From positions 21,706,001 to 21,770,000 of the forward strand of contig OY756962.1 of assembly GCA_963580455.1 (NCBI GenBank): 64,000 bases of DNA. Reading direction: 5' to 3'. Position numbers and translations under genes: made by a program. Positions 57,901 through 64,000 of the stretch are shown one piece after another; positions within the stretch are counted from its first letter, which is position 1, and each line of letters opens with the position of its first letter. This DNA comes from Euonymus europaeus. Taxonomy: Eukaryota; Streptophyta; Magnoliopsida; Celastrales; Celastraceae. The notes below the pieces were generated by a model. That model was given only the letters and a program-made list of their open reading frames with translations. It had not been told where the DNA came from and did no database searches.

Positions 57901-58559
57901 CAATGTTCATAAATAATTCTTATTTTGTTTACAAAATTTTATTAAAGATAGAAAATGACAAAAATAGATATAAAGCTTATTACTAACAGAAAAATTTAAC
58001 AAACCTGTTACTACTAATTTACTGTATCGTATCTAATATATCATTGTTATTATGAAAAAAATCATTAAATATATATTTTTTGAAATAAATATTTAATTCA
58101 AATATCTAACCATTAAAACCCCAAAAATCAATTATTCAAGCTTTGGACATGCCATATGTCCCCTAATGTTGCAGACTTATGATATGAATACTTGCTTCAA
58201 GGGTTTTACTTGGCCTCAATGGATTTTATTTTTTAAACTGAAAAAAATAAGAATAAAATGGAACATTGAACTGAACAGCTCACCAAATGAATACCAACCC
58301 AACGGAGATCCAGTTCTTTATTTATAATTACATGTCTTGGACTTGCAGAGAAGGTTACAACAAAATTGGCACACTGAATGACCAGACAATCTAGACCAAA
58401 GAGACTCAAAAAATAAAATAAATAAAGAAAAATATAAGCACAAACAAGAAATTAATGTGTTTTGAGTATTACTATCTGACAGTAGATGCAACTGTGTGAG
58501 CCCAAAACCTGAGATTATCTTTCATGTCCATTTCATTGCCCAGAACTGGAATTCTCCAA
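57901..58559. other. 3' flank of the DUF1685 gene
   Basis: AT-rich sequence. Probable 3' UTR of the minus-strand gene near 58,290-58,559. No coding sequence seen. Confidence 0.5.
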
Positions 58560-59184
58560 TCAATCATTATTGACTTTTCCTTTCTTCTGTCCCTTTCTTT
58601 TGTCCAATACATCCCATGCTTCTAACAAATAAGGCCTTTGAACAACACTACTTTTGACAATCTTTCTCTCTTCTTGATGTTCATCTTCACCAGTTATTCT
58701 CTCCAATCTTTGCAACCCAGGAATTATGGAAACCAAGCTTGAATCTTTATCCTCCTTAGAAAACACAAATCTAAGATCCATAAACCCTTTTAGTTCCTCA
58801 AACTGAAGATCTGTCAAGCTCTTACTACTGTTACTTCCACCTCCACTGTTTCTTCTTCCTCCTCCGCTTCTTCTTTCTCTCCCTTTTGGCTTGATGGGTG
58901 CTTTAATATCTTGTTTCTCACTTTTGATTTCAAATTCTGTAACAATTTTCCAGAGAGGATTGATTGAAGCTTTGTCATTATTGGGGAGAGAGAATCAGAG
59001 GCAATTCTTGCTTTAGAGCTCTAGTTTTTTCTAGCTTTAGTGGATGCGAGAAGGATAGCTTCAGGTGGTTCGCAGCATTAACAAAAACAAATAAATTACC
59101 AGGATTGAATGGAGGAGGCAGAAACGGAAAAGACATTGGCAGTGGCGATGGAGGAGGTTGAGAGCGAGAGTTGATCTCGTACAT
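58560..59184 (-). CDS. DUF1685 family protein
   Basis: Two exons, 59100-59184 and 58560-58969, join in phase (CCT G|CT TCA) to 164 residues. The N-terminus is proline-rich (MYEINSRSQPPPSPLPMSFP). A basic, Gly/Ser-rich linker follows (PKGRERRSGGGRRNSGGG). The domain signature is SLTDLQFEELKGFMDLRFVF and SKEDKDSSLVSIIPGLQRL. Without the intron the first frame would end at LPLILSPQ, which is why the exon 2 start at 58969 after a pyrimidine tract is chosen. The C-terminus is charged (KRKGQKKGKVNND). The family has no established function in plants that I know of. Confidence 0.85.
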
Positions 59185-59419
59185 AGAGAGAAGCGTAGAA
59201 GTATTAACCGTAGGGGTATTTGAGTTATTTTGAAAAAATATTTTAATTAAAATAAATTTTAATCAATTCATTAATTCAATGGTTATGATTTAATATTTTT
59301 TTGGTAATCCAATCCAACAGTTATTAGGACAACGGTAGTGAAACCGTCATTTGACCATATGTTACTGTAGTGCAGCCCCAACAAAAAAGAATACTTGAGG
59401 CCATGCATTTTAAACTTTT

Positions 59420-60500
59420 ACATGTAGTTGTGATATTCCGATGTGGGACAAAACGCTATTAACAAGCTGCAGCCACTAATTGTCTAAAACACAGTCAACA
59501 TGCTAGTGACTATAAAACTAACATTAACTAAATTAACATCAAATAAATACTTTTTCCTTGTGATATTACAAAAATGACCCCACCAATGGTGCTCCGCCAC
59601 GTCATATGTGGCCCAAATATTATTTAAGCTGACCAAGCAGTCATCTTGGTAGATGGGTCACCTGCTGGGCCTACCAAGGTGAAAAGCTGTTGGGTGCGGT
59701 CCACAATCATAATTGGATGACCCACTTCAATAGTGATTGTTAATCCTATATAAAGCTCAACAAGTCAGGTATTATCCAACTAAGAATCACACTTTGAATT
59801 CTGGCTGAGAGAAGGCTCTAATCCAAGGAGCTTGCCTGATTTTGTGATAAGGACTGACTTGAGCGTCGGAGCGCCAACGCCAGAGGACTACCTCTGGTGT
59901 GGCCTTTAGCTCACCTTTGCTCATTGTGCTTGGTTGCAGGATCGCGTGACTGGTCGGTTCCTTGGAAGGACCTACATCCCTAAAAGTTCTGCTTGGTAGG
60001 TAAGCTCCTGACTGCCTGGTAGGTAAGCTGCCTGACTGCCTGGTAGGTAAGCTGTCTGACTGCCTGGACACCCAGGCTTACATCCTGCTCGGCTGCCCGG
60101 CTCCCTGGAAGGTGACCCCTGCTCGGCTGCCCGGCTCCCTAGAAGGTTACCCCTGCTCGGCTGCTCGGCTCCCTGGAAGGTCACCCCTGCTCGGCTGCCC
60201 GGCTGGTCGGCTCCTTGGAAAGTGATCCCTGGTCGGCCGCCCGGCTCCCTGGAAGGTCACCCCTGCCCGGCTGCCCGGCTGGTCGGCTCCTTGGAAGGTG
60301 ATCCCTGGTCGGCTGCTCGGCTCCCTGGAAGGTGATCCCTGGTCGGCTGGTCGGCTCCTTGGAAGGGTCTTCACCCTTGCTAGTCTTGCAAGACTGTAGG
60401 TCTGACCGACTGATCGTCTTCTTGGTACTGGCACCTTTTTGACGTCATCACCTTGTATTTCTTCTTCCTTCGTCCATAATATGCCTCCACTTATGCAAAA
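59420..60500 (+). mobile_element. LTR-like sequence (probable Ty3/gypsy solo LTR or remnant)
   Basis: A TATA box (CCTATATAAAGC) at about 59,742-59,753 is followed by GACTTGAGCGTCGGAGCGCC near 59,852, a motif typical of the R/U5 part of many plant gypsy LTRs (TTGAGCGTCGGAG). A GC-rich tandem array follows. Ends and target duplication were not identified. Confidence 0.55.
60000..60375 (+). repeat. GC-rich tandem array
   Basis: Units with GGCTGCCCGGCTCCCTGGAA, GGT(C/G)ACCCCTGCTCGGCT and GGTCGGCTCCTTGGAA recur about eight to ten times with unit lengths near 36-48 bp, preceded by three TGCCTGGTAGGTAAGCT units. It is far richer in G+C than anything else in the window. The open frames across it are by-products of the repeat. 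Confidence 0.85.
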
Positions 60501-61836
60501 TAAATCAACCAATTAAAATTACTCTCTATATCGGCACATGTATTTATTGAAAAGGACAAAGGCGAAACAAATGAGATAAAAGTTGCAGAGGGAGGAATCA
60601 AATTACTTTTAGTTTTAAGAATCCAATGATATTCTTTTGTTCAAAATAAAAATCAAATGTAACATGAAAAGTGTCATATTTTTGCTTTATATCCAACAAT
60701 TCAGAATTATCATATACTTTTCATATTAAATTTGATTTTTGTTTCGAACAAAACACACATGTCAGTAGATTTATAAAACTAATTAAAATATAATGATAAT
60801 TTTTTTAGATTTTAAAAAATTAGTTTAGATTCCAAAAATTAGGATCTCATTTTAGGATCCTATACGATAATTCTTTTATATATATATAGACACACGCACA
60901 CATTTGTGTGTATAGTGTTGTTCTTGAATTTAGACCTATATCACAAAAATAAGTTTGCAGTTCAACTTCTTCTTCCAGATACTAAGGAAATCAGAAGCGG
61001 AGAGAGACTTTCAAAGCTCTAAATTAATTCTTCCGCCGACTTTGATTTCGAATGAACTACTGAGTAGATCTGTAAAAGCTTCCCAAAAATTGTAGGATTT
61101 CATGATCATCAGCACACTTAATTGTTGTTCTTGAAATTGTAGGCTTTCATAATGAAGCAAACTGTGAATGCTGATGCTGTTAATTAGCCACTACACTCTC
61201 CAAACAAAATTGCTCAGAACCGGTCATTTGTTTGGGATAAAAGAATATGGATGATGGTGCCTGAAGTCAGATCCACTGCTTAGCACACTATAGTTCGGCC
61301 CACTGCACACTACTGTACTGATCAGTTATGAGTTGGGCTTGAGTTTCACTCTTTTCATGTCAAAGGAGGCTCATCTGGAGGCTTGGGCCTTTATTAGTGA
61401 TAAACAGTATGAAATTGTTAATTTTATTGGTTGATATGTTTTTTGGTTTAACTAAATAATAACATACATGTTACAAACTATTTAAAAAAAAAACCTAGTA
61501 GCCCTTAAAAAAATTAAAATGTCTAAATGCTAGAAAATCCAGGTCAAACACAATAAATCAATATTATTCGTTTTGAACCAAAGATCAACATGACTTTATT
61601 CTTCTTGGGCTGTCCCATTAATTATTAGACCCAAAAAATGCATTGGTTGTGCGAAAGTGACTAGATCTTTGCTTATATGTCACTCGTTTGGGATGTTTCA
61701 ATATGATATAACTAGAATAAAGTCTTAACATTTTTTTCACACTTGTTAGCTAAGTTATGCCAAATCCAACTGAATAAGTAGAGGTTATATCCAAATGGAT
61801 CAAGTCTTATTTTTTATATTGCCAAAGGCCTACACG
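60501..61836. other. AT-rich intergenic DNA
   Basis: No gene or clear element recognised. Confidence 0.5.
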
Positions 61837-63471
61837 TGTAATGTCCCGACTTAGGAGGCGCTACTATATCTACCAATCAAAGTCATCAATGTGATTCACC
61901 ATCAATTCATCATACATACATACTAGTACTAATATTCCATAGACAAAATGAGAATAATAGCCCTTACCCTAACCCCACTCACTACTTAAGGTGGTCATCC
62001 ATGTCACTGACACTCCTACAGATCCGCATGGCTTGTTCCAAAATTGCTCTCACCTGTGGTGAGGAAAAAGAAAGTAAAGAGTGACCAGATGACTCAGTAG
62101 GGTAAATGGAATATGAACAACATTAAGCTGAATATTCAAGGGAATGTTACAGGCAACAATATGCTATCTAAGCATGAACATAAACAAATAACAATCATAC
62201 AATCCAAGTATCGTGTCTATCCTCCATAGCTCATCATCGGTGAACACAACCATCATCAACATCAACCCATGAGGCATAGATCACTTGCGTGACTGCCATC
62301 ACGCCCACACAAGATTTGGATTAGATAGGAATCGGCTCTCGGGATCTCCGTGTGTTGCCCCACATAGGAGTCACTTGGTAAAAGCCAACCTGGACATCAC
62401 ATGCTATCCTCCAATGCAACATTCAATCAACCTAAGGGAATTACAAGTCCACACTCGAGCTTTTCATGCATCTAAAATGAATGTCATCAAGAGTATGCCT
62501 TAGACCATCAACATATCCAAAATTCAACCTCAAAATTGATTCCAATCAATGGGATCAAAGGATATTATTCTTCACGTATCTGATTCCCAAATATGGATAT
62601 AATCCCTTCAATTTTCATTTTTAATCCACAATTTTACTCTAATACATACACCTATCAGATTTCTAACAAGAATGTACAAAATATGGTAAAAACATGAAGA
62701 TTCGAAGTAAAACCTCACTTTGAGAATCTAAGTTTCTTACATTGAATCTTGTAAAAATCTACCTTGATCTTGTTTAATCTTCTTAGACTCTTCAATTCTT
62801 ATAGAAATCTCCAAGAAAAATCAAGTTTGTAACTCTCATTCTCATTCTCCTTCTCACTCTTTCTCTTCTCCCCCTCTCGGCTTATTTGCTCCATTCGAAG
62901 TGCGACAACTTCTATTTCTATTATATATATATATATAATAAAACTCTTCATTTTTGGTGGAGTCATTTGACTACACATAAGTGGATTACACACACACATA
63001 TATAAGTTACATTATTACACACCAGCTCAACACAATACCTTACAACAAGATCATACAATAATTATAAAGGGTTCTTACTCTTATGGCCTCTATTTCATAC
63101 ATCCATACCCCCATTCATACTACGAATTTTATTCTCGTACATAACTTACACTAAACATAAACTATGCTCATGTTATATAGTGCTTATCCTCAAAAATTGG
63201 TTCCTCCTCAGACTCTTCCTCAAACCACTAACTCTTCGATATCATTCCATGCTCATAATCATGCCCTCTAACTCTTGATGATATTTGTGCTGCATATTTT
63301 AGGTGGACATCCTCCGATATATGAGAAGATGTTGCCAAAATTTTGATAGGAATTGTGGATCCTAGATGGTGAAACTAGGATTGAATGTCACTATAAAAAA
63401 TGTGTATGTGAAATACCTTATGGATATCGATTTAGCTTAAACATTAGCGCCTCTCAGGTCGGGCCGTTACA
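61837..63471. mobile_element. Segment with inverted TGTAAYGKCCCGAC ends
   Basis: The left end reads TGTAATGTCCCGACTTAGG and the right end, on the other strand, TGTAACGGCCCGACCTGAG; both continue GGCGCTA. About 22 of 27 bases agree. The right end abuts a hAT-type coding remnant exactly. Inside are TGGTGAGGAAAAAGAAAGT and GACTCAGTAGGGTAAATGG stretches like those seen in plant retroelement leaders, and a (TA)n run near 62,925. No target duplication is certain. Confidence 0.45.
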
Positions 63472-64000
63472 CACACCATTCCTAATTCTTTGTGCAATTT
63501 TTTCTTCTTGTTTTTGTCAAATCATGTCTTTATGCTTACAGGAGGCTCCCACAACATTCATCAAAGTAGAAATCATATTGAAAAAGTGTGCAATATCAAC
63601 ATGCTTTCTAGCAATAGCAACAACAACAAGAGCTAGTTGAAGTTGATGTGCAAAATAATGAACATAATAAGCTGACTAATTTTCATTCATAATCAAAATT
63701 TTCAAACCACTGAATTCACCTTTCATATTACTTGCCCAGTCATAGCCTTGGCCTCTAATTCTCTTTAAACTCAAACCATGATCAACAAATAAAGAATCAA
63801 TAGCAGATGACAAAGTCGAAGTCTCCATCACATGAACAACACCAATGAATCACTCTTTAAAAATTCCACATGAGTCAACAAATTGCAAAACCACAGTCAT
63901 TTGTTCTTTGTCAAACACATCGCTAGATTCATCCACCATTAATGTAAAAAAAATCATCATCAATTTCTTCAGTTATATTGTGTACTATTTTATGAGCAAA
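63472..64000 (-). pseudogene. hAT-type transposase remnant (zf-MYM/DUF4371-like)
   Basis: Reading the minus strand from the window edge: LMVDESSDVFDKEQMTVVLQ, SLKRIRGQGYDWASNMKGEF, AYYVHYFAHQLQLALVVVAI and GASCKHKDMI. This is the middle part of the TTF-type hAT transposases annotated in plants as zinc finger MYM-type protein 1-like. Stops and a frame shift are present, so it is dead. It continues beyond the window and is cut at 63,471. Confidence 0.8.

Noticed and set aside
58978..59099. Continuation of DUF1685 exon 1 to LPLILSPQ
   Set aside because: The DUF1685 frame is reached only by splicing 59100 to 58969, which keeps phase and uses a donor GTAATT and a pyrimidine-rich acceptor.
59787..60512. 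Open frames across the GC-rich array
   Set aside because: They arise from the repeat unit in all frames and contain only repeated low-complexity peptides.
1..64000. CRISPR arrays, bacterial operons, tRNA or rRNA genes
   Set aside because: None seen; tRNA-like boxes belong to SINEs with degenerate structure.

Overview
The window is nuclear DNA from a flowering plant, very probably a eudicot. Genes are split by GT-AG introns, intergenic DNA is AT-rich and full of nested transposons, and tRNA-derived SINEs of the Au-like type are present. The central genes match, in identity and order, the Arabidopsis block At3g28450 (BIR2), At3g28455 (CLE25), At3g28460 (RsmD-type methyltransferase) and At3g28470 (TDF1/MYB35). 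I cannot name the species.

Region by region. 1-12.75 kb: 3' part of a SIN3-like co-repressor gene on the + strand, 15 exons visible. Its last intron is about 6.7 kb because it holds an antisense Ty1/copia element, which itself carries a 739-bp MITE. The terminal exon lies in a local tandem duplication. 14.6-15.7 kb: decayed Mutator-like transposase. 17.0-26.1 kb: a LINE whose 5' part is inverted, split by a young 6.4-kb LTR retrotransposon (1,543-bp LTRs, 5-bp target duplication) that encodes one non-pol protein. 28.9-31.2 kb: a long inverted-repeat element and a MITE-like sequence.

31.6-53.0 kb is the gene-rich block: a BIR2-like LRR receptor pseudokinase (+), a two-exon CLE25-type peptide precursor (-), an unidentified gene seen only as 3' exons (-), a nine-exon RsmD-type rRNA methyltransferase with a plastid-like leader (-), a decayed Ty1/copia element (+), and an R2R3-MYB of the TDF1/MYB35 type (-) carrying an in-frame stop in R3. 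54.6-59.2 kb: a thaumatin-like protein (+), a multi-layer palindrome with a CACTA-type end, and a DUF1685 gene (-). 59.4-64 kb: LTR-like sequence with a GC-rich tandem array, repeats with inverted ends, and a hAT-type transposase remnant at the right edge.

The genes do not form one pathway. Those of most interest act in chromatin repression (SIN3), receptor-complex control (BIR2-like), long-distance peptide signalling (CLE25-like), plastid rRNA modification (RsmD-like) and tapetum development (TDF1-like). The strongest observations are the nonsense codon in TDF1/MYB35, the duplicated terminal exon of SIN3, and the datable transposon nesting. Exon maps and counts were made by eye from the sequence.
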